From the NCBI GenBank assembly GCA_001777915.1, contig MFFN01000004.1, forward strand, positions 551,744 to 615,743: DNA of 64,000 nt, written 5' to 3'. The translations under genes and the position numbers were made by a program. Each line of letters starts with the position of its first letter. Within the stretch, counting starts at the first letter, position 1. This document shows, piece after piece, positions 1 to 7,720 of this stretch. Under the pieces are notes generated by a model. It was given only the letters and a program-made list of their open reading frames with translations, searched no databases and was not told the origin of the DNA. The stretch is from Candidatus Edwardsbacteria bacterium RifOxyA12_full_54_48 (GTDB lineage Bacteria > Edwardsbacteria > AC1 > EtOH8).

Positions 1-1
1 G

Positions 2-1072
2 GCCACCGTTTTTCTGGTTACTTTCCACTGGAACAAACCGGCCCTGGAAGCGGGGTATAAGTATCTGTTATTGGTGACAGTGGGCGTGGTGTTCGCCCTG
101 CTGGGTTCGGTCCTTTTATATTCGGCGGCCACCCCGTTCCTGCCGGCTTCCCGGGTGTTGCTGCTGACCGAGCTGGGCACCATCGCCACCAAGATACCCA
201 GCAACATCGTCTTGTTGGCCGCCGCCTTCATGGTGGTGGGCTTCGGGACCAAGGCCGGGCTGGTGCCCTTCCATGCCTGGCTGCCCGACGCCCACGCCGA
301 GGCCCCGGCCCCGGTGTCGGCCCTGCTTTCCGGCATTGTCATCAAGGTGGGGGCCTACGCTTTGGCCAGGACCATCTCGGTGTTCGCTCCGCATTACGGC
401 ACCATTCCGCTGTTCATCGCCATCCTCTGCTCCATCTCCATGATCGTGGGCATGATGATGGCCATGGTCCAGGACGACCTCAAAAGGATGCTGGCCTATT
501 CTTCGGTGGCCCAGATCGCCTATGTCATCGAGGGCCTGGGCATGGGCACCTACCTGGGAATCTACGGCGGGCTGATGCATCTGGTCAACCATACCATCGT
601 AAAGGGGCTGCTGTTCCTGGCGGTGGGGGCCATCATCTATGCCGCGGGAAAACGCAAGATATCCGAGCTGGCCAGGGTAAAATTCCGGATGCCCCTGACC
701 GCCTTTGCCTTCTTCGTGGGGGTGTTCGCCATCTCGGGCATGCCGCCTTTCAACGGATTCGTCTCCAAGTTCACCCTGTTCCTGGCATTGGGCCAGGCCA
801 AGCTGATGTGGGCGGCCATCATCGGCATCATCACCAGCCTGTTCACCCTGGTCTGCTTCTTCCGGGCCGGCTATAAGATATTCTGGTCCGAAAAGGAAGT
901 TCACGCAGTCGGAGCCGAGGCCGTCACCGCCGCCGAGGTCCCGGCGGCCATGTGGGTGGGAATGGTCCTGCTGGCCATCGCGGCCATCGTGCTGGGGGTG
1001 TTTCCCCAGATCATGCATCCCCTGCTGGACAGCGCCACCAAGTGCATTTTAAGGATTTTGATCGGTGGATAG
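2..1072 (+). CDS. Proton-translocating membrane subunit of a complex-I-like/hydrogenase complex (5' partial)
   Basis: The frame is open from base 2, so the true start lies upstream of the window; a TTG at 71 is only internal. The product is a very hydrophobic protein of the NuoL/NuoM/NuoN, Mrp-antiporter and group-4-hydrogenase (HycC/EchA type) family. The family hallmark around GTKAGLVPFHAWLPDAHAEAP, with the Lys/His-rich channel helix, is intact, as is the later HLVNHTIVKGLLF helix. Such subunits couple electron transfer to H+ or Na+ movement across the inner membrane. The NuoB-like gene at 2411 and the molybdopterin protein at 3899 support membership of a respiratory complex. Which complex cannot be decided, because the catalytic large subunit is not in the window. 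Confidence 0.88.
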   Translation, partial: ATVFLVTFHWNKPALEAGYKYLLLVTVGVVFALLGSVLLYSAATPFLPASRVLLLTELGTIATKIPSNIVLLAAAFMVVGFGTKAGLVPFHAWLPDAHAEAPAPVSALLSGIVIKVGAYALARTISVFAPHYGTIPLFIAILCSISMIVGMMMAMVQDDLKRMLAYSSVAQIAYVIEGLGMGTYLGIYGGLMHLVNHTIVKGLLFLAVGAIIYAAGKRKISELARVKFRMPLTAFAFFVGVFAISGMPPFNGFVSKFTLFLALGQAKLMWAAIIGIITSLFTLVCFFRAGYKIFWSEKEVHAVGAEAVTAAEVPAAMWVGMVLLAIAAIVLGVFPQIMHPLLDSATKCILRILIGG

Positions 1073-1141
1073 GATCCACCGAAAGTCTATAAGCTACGAT
1101 CAATAAAATTTAAATTTCTTAACATATAAATAGGCGCTAAA

Positions 1142-2326
1142 ATGAAAAGAGTCTTTACTGCTGTAATGGTCTCCCTGGCTGCTGCAGTACTGGCAGTCAT
1201 CTCGGGCTGCGAGGGCGGCGGGGAACAGGTCCGGATAGGGGTGGCCGCGCCGCTGACCGGCGAGCAGGCCAAGGCCGGCCAGGATGTGCTGCACGGTGTT
1301 CAGCTGGCGGTCTCCGAATGGAACGCCAAAGGCGGGGTGCTGGGCAAAAGGATAGTGATCATCGCCGGCGACGACCGGGCCGACGAGAAGGAAGCATATA
1401 TTGTGGCCGAGAAGCTGGCCAATCAGGGGGTCTGCGGGATCGTCGGGCACTACAACAGCCATTGCTCCATCGCCGGCAGCCGGATCTACAATCAAAGGAT
1501 GCTTCCCCAGATCTCCCCGGCCTCCACCAACCCCAAATTCACCGAGCAGGGATTTGCCAATGTATTCCGTAGCTGCGGGCGTGACGACCAACAGGGGCAG
1601 GTGGCGGCCGATTTCGCGGTCAAGACGCTGAACATCACAAAAGTGGCCGTATTCAACGACGGAACAACTTATGGACGCGGCCTGGCCGAAGAATTCAAAA
1701 AATCCATTGCCGCTCTGCAGCCACCGGCCGGCGCCAGAGGCAAGAATGTCATGCCGGCAGTGGAGATCGTGGCCGAGGCCGAGCTGCAGCCGGTCAGGGA
1801 GGGCCAGGCCCCGGGCTATGACGCAGTGCTGGATCCGCTGATCAGCATCCAGCCGGACCTGGTATACTTCGGCGGCAGCTATCCCGAGGGGGCGGTGCTG
1901 GTGAGGAAGATGAAGGAGCGCAAACTTAAAAGCGCCTTTATGGCCGGCGACGCCATTGCCAATTCAGTCTATTTAAAGGCCGGGGGCATTGCCACCGAGG
2001 GCAGCTATTTCACCTTCGGTCCGGCGGTGGAGGATATGCCGGAGGCCGGCCGGTTCTACGGTTCGTTCAAGGCCCGCTACGGCGAGATCGGGCCGTATTC
2101 GGTCTACTCCTACGATGCCGCCATGGTGCTGCTGCAGGCAATTGAGAAGGCCGGGATCACCGCCGGGGATTCGCTGGTCAGCGTGCTGCATTCCCAGAAG
2201 TTCTCCGGGGCCATGGGGGAGATAGATTTCAACCAGAAGGGCGACATCAAGGCCGCACCCTACGTCGTCTGGAGGGTCAAGGGCGGGGAGTTCGTTCCGG
2301 TGAAAGTGGAAGCAGCGTTAGAATAA
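1142..2326 (+). CDS. Branched-chain amino acid-type ABC transporter substrate-binding lipoprotein
   Basis: A 394-residue protein of the LivJ/LivK (type-1 periplasmic binding protein) family. It starts with a lipoprotein signal peptide ending in the lipobox ISGC (Cys23). The mature protein opens with the typical IGVAAPLTGEQAKAGQDVLHG segment and later has the GIVGHYNSHC and ISPASTNP segments that line the ligand cleft. It should be anchored in the periplasm and bind an amino acid or similar small ligand. No LivHMGF permease or ATPase genes are next to it; instead it sits 69 bases after a proton-pump subunit gene and before a NuoB-like gene. It may therefore serve as an orphan binding protein or sensor. 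The ligand cannot be read from the sequence. Confidence 0.88.
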   Translation: MKRVFTAVMVSLAAAVLAVISGCEGGGEQVRIGVAAPLTGEQAKAGQDVLHGVQLAVSEWNAKGGVLGKRIVIIAGDDRADEKEAYIVAEKLANQGVCGIVGHYNSHCSIAGSRIYNQRMLPQISPASTNPKFTEQGFANVFRSCGRDDQQGQVAADFAVKTLNITKVAVFNDGTTYGRGLAEEFKKSIAALQPPAGARGKNVMPAVEIVAEAELQPVREGQAPGYDAVLDPLISIQPDLVYFGGSYPEGAVLVRKMKERKLKSAFMAGDAIANSVYLKAGGIATEGSYFTFGPAVEDMPEAGRFYGSFKARYGEIGPYSVYSYDAAMVLLQAIEKAGITAGDSLVSVLHSQKFSGAMGEIDFNQKGDIKAAPYVVWRVKGGEFVPVKVEAALE

Positions 2327-2363
2327 GCCCAAAATCACAAAGATGCCAGGGGTTAAGGGTTTT

Positions 2364-2383
2364 GTGTCTTGGTGTCTTGGTGG
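2364..2383 (+). repeat. Short tandem repeat in intergenic spacer
   Basis: The spacer between the LivJ-like and NuoB-like genes contains GTGTCTTG followed directly by GTGTCTTGGTGG-like sequence, after ACAAAGATGCCA. It looks like an intergenic simple-repeat element, not a regulatory site. It is one of several repeat types scattered through this window. Confidence 0.5.
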
Positions 2384-2410
2384 TAGAATGAAATTCATTG
2401 GATTAAAGAT

Positions 2411-2893
2411 ATGTTTCTAAAAAAACTTTGCGCCAAGGCGTTCACCAAATCGCTGTGGATCTACCACATCAACACCGGGTCCTGCAACGGCTGCGACATC
2501 GAGATCGTTGACGTCATCACCCCCTACTATGACGCCGAGCGGTTCGGGATCAAGCTGGCCGGATCGCCCCGCCACGCCGACATCATGCTGGTCTCCGGGC
2601 CGGTCACCCGGCAGGCCCTGCCGTCCCTCAAGCGGGCCTATGACGCCATTCCCGATCCCAAGCTGGTGATCGTGGTGGGCTCCTGCGGCTGCGGCGGCAA
2701 CCTGTGGTTCGACACCTACAACGTCACCGGCGGGGTGGACAAGGTGATCCCGGTCAACTTCTACATCCCGGGCTGCCCGCCCCGGCCCGAGGCCATTCTT
2801 TACGGAGTGGCGGTGGCCCTGGGGCTGGCGCCCAAGAAGGTCCAGGCCGAAGCTTCAGTGGAAGGGCCGATCCGGGAGGGAATGTGGAAATGA
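2411..2893 (+). CDS. NuoB-like / group-4 [NiFe]-hydrogenase small subunit-like protein
   Basis: A 160-residue protein of the NuoB/HycG/EchC/MbhJ family. The signature SCNGCDIE (Cys25, Cys28), then VGSCGCGGN and PGCPPRPEA, provides the cysteines for the single proximal [4Fe-4S] cluster (N2 in complex I). The CNGCDIE form is typical of energy-converting hydrogenases and related complexes; bacterial NuoB usually has adjacent cysteines here. It sits on the cytoplasmic face and passes electrons between the catalytic subunit and the membrane arm. The partner large subunit (NuoD/EchE type) is absent from the window and may lie upstream. The stop codon overlaps the start of the next gene (ATGA). Confidence 0.9.
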   Translation: MFLKKLCAKAFTKSLWIYHINTGSCNGCDIEIVDVITPYYDAERFGIKLAGSPRHADIMLVSGPVTRQALPSLKRAYDAIPDPKLVIVVGSCGCGGNLWFDTYNVTGGVDKVIPVNFYIPGCPPRPEAILYGVAVALGLAPKKVQAEASVEGPIREGMWK

Positions 2894-3813
2894 CAATGAC
2901 AATGACAATTCAGAATTACAAATTACGAATTAATAAAACAAGATTTACCAGCTTAAATGGGGTGCTATTAATTTGTAATTTGGCATTAGTGATTTTGTCC
3001 GCCGGCTGCGGCAAGCTGTCCCAGGGACGATACGGCCAGGCGGTCAAGATCGCGGTGCTGCCGGCCTACTCCACCGCCGCCATGAGCGCCAGGTACCTGC
3101 CGCTGCTGAACAGGCTTTCCCGGGAGACCGGCTTTGACGTACAATACATCTCGGCCGAGAACATACCCGGTTTTGGGGCCGCCATAGAGAATTCCCAGGC
3201 CCAGCTGGCGATCTGCGATGCTTTGACCTTCCTGACCCTGCAGAAGACCAAGAACGCCATGGCCCTGGCCATCGGCCGGGATCAGAACGGCTCCACCGAG
3301 ACCGGCGGAGTGATAATCACTTCTTTTGCGGCCTATGCCAAGGGGATCAACGATGTCTCCAAACTGAAGGGCCGGGCGATCTGCTGTGCCTCCAAGCAGT
3401 CTGCCGAGGGCTATCTCTCCCAGGTAAAATACCTTTTTGACCAGGGGGTCGACCCGGAGCGCGACCTGAGGGTGGTTGCCGTCGGACAGCTGGACCGGGT
3501 GCTGGCCGCCCTGGAGAAGGGCGATTTCGCAGCCGGCTTCATACCCCAATCCCAATGGAATGACAGCCTGTCCAAATGTTTCAGGATCCTGGCAGCCGGC
3601 CAGCCGGTGCCCAACTGGGTGCTGGCCTCACTCCAGGGCGGCCATACCGAGATGGACGACAAGGTAAAAGACGCCATTCTGGCCCTGGACCCCGCCAAAC
3701 CGGAGGACCAGAAAATACTGGCCGGCCTGGGGATTTTCCGTTTCGCCGATGCCGGCAGTGTCGATCTTCGGGCCTTTTCCGATATGGCCGACCAGATGAA
3801 GATACCATACTGA
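2890..3813 (+). CDS. PhnD-like substrate-binding lipoprotein
   Basis: A 307-residue protein if started at the ATG overlapping the NuoB-like stop codon; ATGs at 2896 and 2902 are alternatives. The mature part resembles phosphate/phosphonate-type (PhnD) binding proteins: IAVLPAYSTAAM strand, a helix ending LLNRLSRETGFDVQ, then a cleft segment GRAICCASKQSAEGYL. A lipobox LSAGC (Cys40) predicts a membrane-anchored periplasmic protein. The first 35 codons are strikingly AT-rich and lie within an inverted-repeat element (2914-2980), unlike the GC-rich rest of the gene. No ABC permease is adjacent. The ligand is unknown; orphan PhnD-like proteins often feed sensors or electron-transfer complexes. 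Confidence 0.78.
   Translation: MTMTMTIQNYKLRINKTRFTSLNGVLLICNLALVILSAGCGKLSQGRYGQAVKIAVLPAYSTAAMSARYLPLLNRLSRETGFDVQYISAENIPGFGAAIENSQAQLAICDALTFLTLQKTKNAMALAIGRDQNGSTETGGVIITSFAAYAKGINDVSKLKGRAICCASKQSAEGYLSQVKYLFDQGVDPERDLRVVAVGQLDRVLAALEKGDFAAGFIPQSQWNDSLSKCFRILAAGQPVPNWVLASLQGGHTEMDDKVKDAILALDPAKPEDQKILAGLGIFRFADAGSVDLRAFSDMADQMKIPY
2914..2980. repeat. AT-rich inverted-repeat element inside the 5' end of the PhnD-like gene
   Basis: AATTACAAATTA at 2914-2925 is perfectly inverted as TAATTTGTAATT at 2969-2980. The surrounding 2893-2990 stretch is AT-rich in a GC-rich gene. The element supplies codons for the N-region and hydrophobic core of the predicted lipoprotein signal peptide. Confidence 0.7.
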
Positions 3814-3828
3814 TCTGATCCCTGCCAG

Positions 3829-3885
3829 CCGCCGCCGGGCATATTGACGACAACTTAACAGACTCTGCCCATTCAACGGCGGCGG
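3829..3885. other. Long-loop inverted repeat upstream of the molybdopterin gene
   Basis: CCGCCGCCG (3829-3837) can pair with CGGCGGCGG (3877-3885), enclosing about 39 bases just before the start codon at 3899. It could form a structured leader. There is no U-tract, so it is not a typical terminator. The role is unknown. Confidence 0.4.
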
Positions 3886-3898
3886 AGCGAAGGGATCG

Positions 3899-5728
3899 AT
3901 GTTAAAAGCAAGAAAAAACCAAGCAAGAGTTGGATCGATGAAACATAATTTCAGCATATGTCCGCATTGCGGCTGCGGCTGCGGCCTTTACCTGGTGGAA
4001 CAGGACGGGATGATAGGCGGGGTAAGCGCCAGCCAGAATCATTATTTGGGGCAGGGTCAGTTGTGCGCCAGGGGATGGACCAGTTATCAGCTGCTGACCG
4101 CCGATGGAAGGGTCAGACAACCGATGACCAGGAACGGCCAGGAGCTGGCGGCGGCTTCCTGGGACAAGGCCCTGGAGACGGCGGCCAAAAAACTGAAAGC
4201 GGTCAGGGAAAAACATGGCCAGAACAGCATCGGGATAATAGCCTCCTCACGGCTGACCAATCGGGAAGCCTGCGCCGTTAAGGACTTTGCCCTGGGAGTT
4301 TTGGAGACCCAGAATTACGACAGCGCGGCGCGGCTGAGCGCCGTGCCCCTGAAGTTTCCCAATCAGGCGAATACCCAGAGCCTCGAGCAAGCCGATCTGA
4401 TAGTGGTGATCGGGTCCAATCTGTTGGAGGATAATCCGATCCTGGGTCAGCGGGTCCTTTCCCGCTGCAAGCCGGAAGAGGACCGGCCCTATGTTTCTCC
4501 CGATCTGGCCCATGTGATTCCCGGGCCTTCGGCCAGGCTGGCGGTGCTGGACAGCCAGAAGAACCCGCTGGCCAAACATGCCGGGCTGTTCCTGTGGTCC
4601 CGGCCGGGCCGGGAGGGCCATGTGCTGACCGCACTATTAAAGCAGCTGGTGGAAAAACATAATATCCAATCAGCCGATCCGGAATTCCGCAAATTGAAGG
4701 AAACCCTGGCCAAACTTTCGCCGGGGCAGCTGCTGGACGGCTCGGGCGTCAACCATACCGACCTGGAAACCCTGGCCAAGGATCTTTCCTCGGCCAAGTC
4801 GCCGGTCCTGCTGTTCGGAAAAAATCTGCTGCACCAGCCGGAGGCCTTTGAGGCCTGGACCGCCCTGACGGACATAGCTCTGCTGCTGCAAGACAGGCTA
4901 TCGGTGCTTCCGGTGATGAACGGAGCCAACGACCACGGCGCCGGACGGATCCTTAATTCGCCGGACGGCCTGAGCTACATGGAGATCATCGAAGCGGCCG
5001 GTAAAAAGCGCCTCAAGGGGCTGATCCTGATAGGAGAGGATCCCCTGAAGACGCTGCCGGGAAGGGAATCGGTGGACAAGGCTCTCGCCCAGCTGGAGAC
5101 CCTGATTGTGATAGACTCCTATCCCAACGACTGCTCAGAAAAGGCCGAGGTGGTCCTCCCCTGGCAGCTGTCGCTGGAAAAGGAAGGAAGCTTTAATAAT
5201 CTGGATGGCAAAGAACAGTCATTCAAGGCCGCCAGTGTTCCCGACAAGGACAGCCGGGCTTTGGGGGACATTATGGAATATCTGGCAAAAACCATGGGCG
5301 GCAAGTTGAATATAAACGAAAAATTGCCGGAGCCCGAAGCGGTGAAACTGGACCCCTTCAAGGTGATCGAGATAGAAGGCGCGGTCCTGCCGTTCAACCT
5401 GGAGCTGGGCAGCGTCTACCCGCATCTCTACGGCGACGAGGGGCAGACCATGGGCAGCTACCACCTGGCCCGGGAGTTCACCGGAGGTTATATCGAACTG
5501 CACCCCGAGGACATCGCCGACCTGGGCCTGCGTTCCGGGTGGAAGGCCAGGGTGGTCTCCGATGCCGGTTCGATGGTGGCGGTCATCAGGGCCAATCACC
5601 ATATCTACAAGAAGACGGCCTTCATGCCGATACATTTCGGCGGCAATGCCCTGGCCCCGTTCCAGTACGATGCCAAACTTAAGACCCCGGTATTCAAGGG
5701 GATTTCGGTCAAGATAGAGAAGATATAA
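3899..5728 (+). CDS. Molybdopterin oxidoreductase-family protein (NuoG/FdhF-like)
   Basis: A 609-residue protein with an N-terminal [4Fe-4S] motif CPHCGCGC...LCARGW (Cys21, 24, 28, 56), as in formate dehydrogenases and NuoG, followed by the molybdopterin domain (IVVIGSNLLEDNPI; VVLPWQLSLEKEGSFNNLDG) and a C-terminal dinucleotide-binding domain of about 100 residues. Around residues 135-145, where FdhF carries its catalytic Cys or Sec, the sequence reads NYDSAARLSAVPL with no Cys, so formate dehydrogenase activity is doubtful. It may be a structural, NuoG-like electron-transfer subunit. Start: ATG 3899 has AAGGGA close upstream; an in-frame ATG at 3938 would also keep the cluster motif. Its neighbours suggest it belongs to the complex begun at base 2. 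Confidence 0.85.
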   Translation: MLKARKNQARVGSMKHNFSICPHCGCGCGLYLVEQDGMIGGVSASQNHYLGQGQLCARGWTSYQLLTADGRVRQPMTRNGQELAAASWDKALETAAKKLKAVREKHGQNSIGIIASSRLTNREACAVKDFALGVLETQNYDSAARLSAVPLKFPNQANTQSLEQADLIVVIGSNLLEDNPILGQRVLSRCKPEEDRPYVSPDLAHVIPGPSARLAVLDSQKNPLAKHAGLFLWSRPGREGHVLTALLKQLVEKHNIQSADPEFRKLKETLAKLSPGQLLDGSGVNHTDLETLAKDLSSAKSPVLLFGKNLLHQPEAFEAWTALTDIALLLQDRLSVLPVMNGANDHGAGRILNSPDGLSYMEIIEAAGKKRLKGLILIGEDPLKTLPGRESVDKALAQLETLIVIDSYPNDCSEKAEVVLPWQLSLEKEGSFNNLDGKEQSFKAASVPDKDSRALGDIMEYLAKTMGGKLNINEKLPEPEAVKLDPFKVIEIEGAVLPFNLELGSVYPHLYGDEGQTMGSYHLAREFTGGYIELHPEDIADLGLRSGWKARVVSDAGSMVAVIRANHHIYKKTAFMPIHFGGNALAPFQYDAKLKTPVFKGISVKIEKI

Positions 5729-5740
5729 AATCAAGAGCAC

Positions 5741-5770
5741 GACCTCGCCATTGATGGCGGGGTCTTTTAT
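5741..5770 (+). terminator. Rho-independent terminator
   Basis: GACCTCGCCAT and ATGGCGGGGTC form an 11-bp stem with a two-base loop, followed by TTTTAT. It closes the respiratory-complex gene set and sits 12 bases after the molybdopterin gene. Confidence 0.85.
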
Positions 5771-5788
5771 TTTAACCAACCAGGACAT

Positions 5789-6298
5789 ATGACGACAAAC
5801 AGCCCGGAAGAGATGATCAAACTGCTGAACCTGAAGCCGCTGGAGATCGAGGGCGGATATTTTAGGGAGACCTACCGCTCCGAAGAAATTCTGAGCAAAG
5901 AGGTTTTACCGTCTTGGTACCAATCCGACCGCTGCATTAGTACAGCCATTTATTACTTGCTGACCCCGGAAAATTATTCGGCCCTTCATAAAGTCAACAG
6001 CGATGAGATATTTCATTTCTACCTGGGCGACCCGGTGCAGATGCTGCTGCTTTATCCCGACGGGACCGGCCGGGAGGTAACTCTGGGCCAGGATATTAAA
6101 AGCGGACAGGCGGTTCAGTTGGTGGTTCCCCGCGGGGTATGGCAGGGAGCTTCCCTGCAGCAAGGCGGCAGGTTTGCCCTGCTGGGCACCACCGTCTCCC
6201 CGGGATTTGAATATCAGGATTATATCCAGGGTCAACGCCAATCACTATCGCCCGATTATTCAAAGTATGCCAGACGGATAGCGGAATTGACCCGGTGA
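5789..6298 (+). CDS. DUF985 (cupin_5) family protein
   Basis: A 169-residue cupin of the DUF985/cupin_5 family. It shows the family pattern: LNLKPLEIEGGYFRETYRS near the N-terminus, STAIYYLLTPENYSALHKVNSDEIFHFYLGDPV in the first cupin motif (with His and Glu likely near the barrel centre), and the second motif near GVWQGASL and GTTVSPGFEYQDY. Family members are small soluble beta-barrels of uncertain enzymatic role, some linked to sugar epimerisation. It stands alone between terminators. AGGA lies just before the ATG. Confidence 0.85.
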   Translation: MTTNSPEEMIKLLNLKPLEIEGGYFRETYRSEEILSKEVLPSWYQSDRCISTAIYYLLTPENYSALHKVNSDEIFHFYLGDPVQMLLLYPDGTGREVTLGQDIKSGQAVQLVVPRGVWQGASLQQGGRFALLGTTVSPGFEYQDYIQGQRQSLSPDYSKYARRIAELTR

Positions 6299-6357
6299 AA
6301 TGTTATATAATCCGCGTATTTGTGACATAATCTTAAAAAGGTGCTATATGGAAAGGA

Positions 6358-6972
6358 ATGATGAAACAATTAGACAATATCCAGCTTGACGCCCTAAAAG
6401 AGGTGTCGAACATCGGCTCGGGACATGCCGCCACCGCCCTGTCGGAGCTTACCGGGCAGAAAGTCACCATCAATATCCCGGTGATCAGCATAGATCCCCT
6501 TTCGGCGGTATTTAAAAAGTGCGCTGATTCCGGGCAGAAGATCCTGGGGATCCGGATAGACCTCTCCGGGGACATCGTGGGCCGGACCCTGCTGTTCTTC
6601 AGCCAGGACGATGCCCTTAAATTCTGCGACTGCCTGATGAGACGTCCCGTCGGCACGGTCAAGACCCTTTCGGAGCTGGACCGTTCGGGTTTACGGGAGG
6701 TCTCCAACATACTGACCTGCGCCTATATGAATGCCCTGGGGGAGATGCTCAATTTCATGGTGGTCCCCACCACTCCGTCCCTGATCATCGGCCCCCCGGA
6801 GGAGATGATGGCCGGCTTTGCCGAGCAGGCCGGAGGGGCCGATGAATTGGCGGTGATAATAGAGAACGATTTCCGTTTTCAGGGCAATGACACCATACTG
6901 CAGGGATATTTCCTGCTGTTGCCGGACGACAGCTCCCTGCAGGCCATGTTCAAGGCCATGAATATAAAATAG
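6358..6972 (+). CDS. cheC: CheC-type CheY-P phosphatase
   Basis: A 204-residue CheC family protein with two copies of the phosphatase motif E-x2-N: KEVSNIGSGHAATALSEL near residue 15, and LREVSNILTCAYMNALGEML near residue 120, each followed by a conserved proline about 22 residues later (INIP; VVPTTPSL). CheC proteins dephosphorylate CheY-P and can bind CheD. No chemotaxis kinase, CheD or flagellar gene is nearby, so it may act on another response regulator. ATG 6358 is directly followed by ATG 6361; GGAAAGGA touches the first, which favours the second as the real start. A strong terminator follows. Confidence 0.85.
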   Translation: MMKQLDNIQLDALKEVSNIGSGHAATALSELTGQKVTINIPVISIDPLSAVFKKCADSGQKILGIRIDLSGDIVGRTLLFFSQDDALKFCDCLMRRPVGTVKTLSELDRSGLREVSNILTCAYMNALGEMLNFMVVPTTPSLIIGPPEEMMAGFAEQAGGADELAVIIENDFRFQGNDTILQGYFLLLPDDSSLQAMFKAMNIK

Positions 6973-6989
6973 GTATTTGGGCATTCTTT

Positions 6990-7016
6990 AAACGGGGCGG
7001 CAGCCCCGTTTTTTAT
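6990..7016 (+). terminator. Rho-independent terminator after cheC
   Basis: AACGGGGC and GCCCCGTT flank a short GGCA-type loop and are followed by a run of T. It separates cheC from the TetR promoter. Confidence 0.88.
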
Positions 7017-7023
7017 TTCCCTA

Positions 7024-7051
7024 TTGACAAATAAAATAAAAGGTGTATAAT
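7024..7051 (+). promoter_or_regulatory. Sigma-70 promoter of the tetR-exporter operon
   Basis: TTGACA at 7024-7029 and TATAAT at 7046-7051 are separated by 16 bases; both hexamers are perfect consensus. A GTG at 7043 lies within this promoter, so the TetR gene must start further down, at 7091. Confidence 0.85.
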
Positions 7052-7054
7052 ACA

Positions 7055-7082
7055 GGAAACCATAAACACCAAACAAGTTTCC
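7055..7082. promoter_or_regulatory. Candidate TetR operator
   Basis: GGAAAC (7055-7060) and GTTTCC (7077-7082) form an inverted repeat with a 16-base spacer, located immediately after the -10 box and before the TetR start codon. A repressor bound here would block initiation, which fits TetR autoregulation. Confidence 0.5.
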
Positions 7083-7090
7083 ATAGTATT

Positions 7091-7720
7091 ATGAAAGCAA
7101 GAGCCGATAAATTAAAAGCACGCATCATCGACAGCACCAGCCGGCTGTTCTTCGAGCGGGGTTTCTCCAGGGTCAGCATGGACCAGATCGCCTCCGGCCT
7201 GGGCATCAGCAAAAAGACCCTCTACCAACATTTTCCCAGCAAACAGGCCCTGTTGTACCAAGTGGTCAGCAGTATGATGAATGAGAACGGAAAGATCATC
7301 GAGGACATCGTCAACGACCGGGGAATGGATTTCCACCGGAAGCTGTCCCGGCTGATGAACCATCTCAGCGGGGTGGTCGGCCGGATGGCCCGGCCCTTCG
7401 GAGAGGACCTGCGCCGCAACGCACCGGAGATGTGGGATGAGATCGACCGGTTCCGGAAGGAAAAGATACTGCTCAATTTCAGGAAACTTCTGGAGTTGGG
7501 AATCCGGCAGGGGGTGTTCCGGAAGGATGTCGACCCCCAGCTGATGACGCTGATGTTCGCCACCCTGATGCAGAACATGATAGATCCAAAATTATTCAGC
7601 CAGATTCCCTTTACGGCGTCCCAGGTATTCGAAACCATCGTGGAGGTGGTATTCCGGGGGATATTGACCGAACCGGTCAGGAAAGATTTCATAAAAAAAG
7701 TTAAAGAGGTAAGTAAATGA
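7091..7720 (+). CDS. TetR/AcrR family transcriptional regulator
   Basis: A 209-residue regulator starting at ATG 7091 (MKARADKLKARI), chosen because the longer frame begins inside the promoter. The N-terminal helix-turn-helix is clear: STSRLFFERGFSRVSMDQIA then GLGISKKTLYQHFPSKQALL. The remainder is a helical ligand-binding/dimerisation domain. The TGA stop overlaps the ATG of the next gene, so it is the first gene of the exporter operon and probably its repressor, as CecR/YbiH is for the ybhGFSR genes of E. coli. The inducing ligand is unknown. Confidence 0.9.
   Translation: MKARADKLKARIIDSTSRLFFERGFSRVSMDQIASGLGISKKTLYQHFPSKQALLYQVVSSMMNENGKIIEDIVNDRGMDFHRKLSRLMNHLSGVVGRMARPFGEDLRRNAPEMWDEIDRFRKEKILLNFRKLLELGIRQGVFRKDVDPQLMTLMFATLMQNMIDPKLFSQIPFTASQVFETIVEVVFRGILTEPVRKDFIKKVKEVSK

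Noticed and set aside
116-1018. Long open frame (300 codons) on the minus strand across the pump-subunit gene
   Set aside because: Its product is His/Gly/Asp-rich low-complexity sequence, a mirror of the GC-rich coding strand; the plus-strand frame has clear family motifs.
3899-5728. Selenocysteine-containing formate dehydrogenase
   Set aside because: No in-frame TGA interrupts the gene, and no Cys is present at the equivalent position.
7043-7090. GTG at 7043 as the start of the TetR gene
   Set aside because: It lies between the -35 and -10 boxes of a consensus promoter; ATG 7091 fits the family N-terminus.
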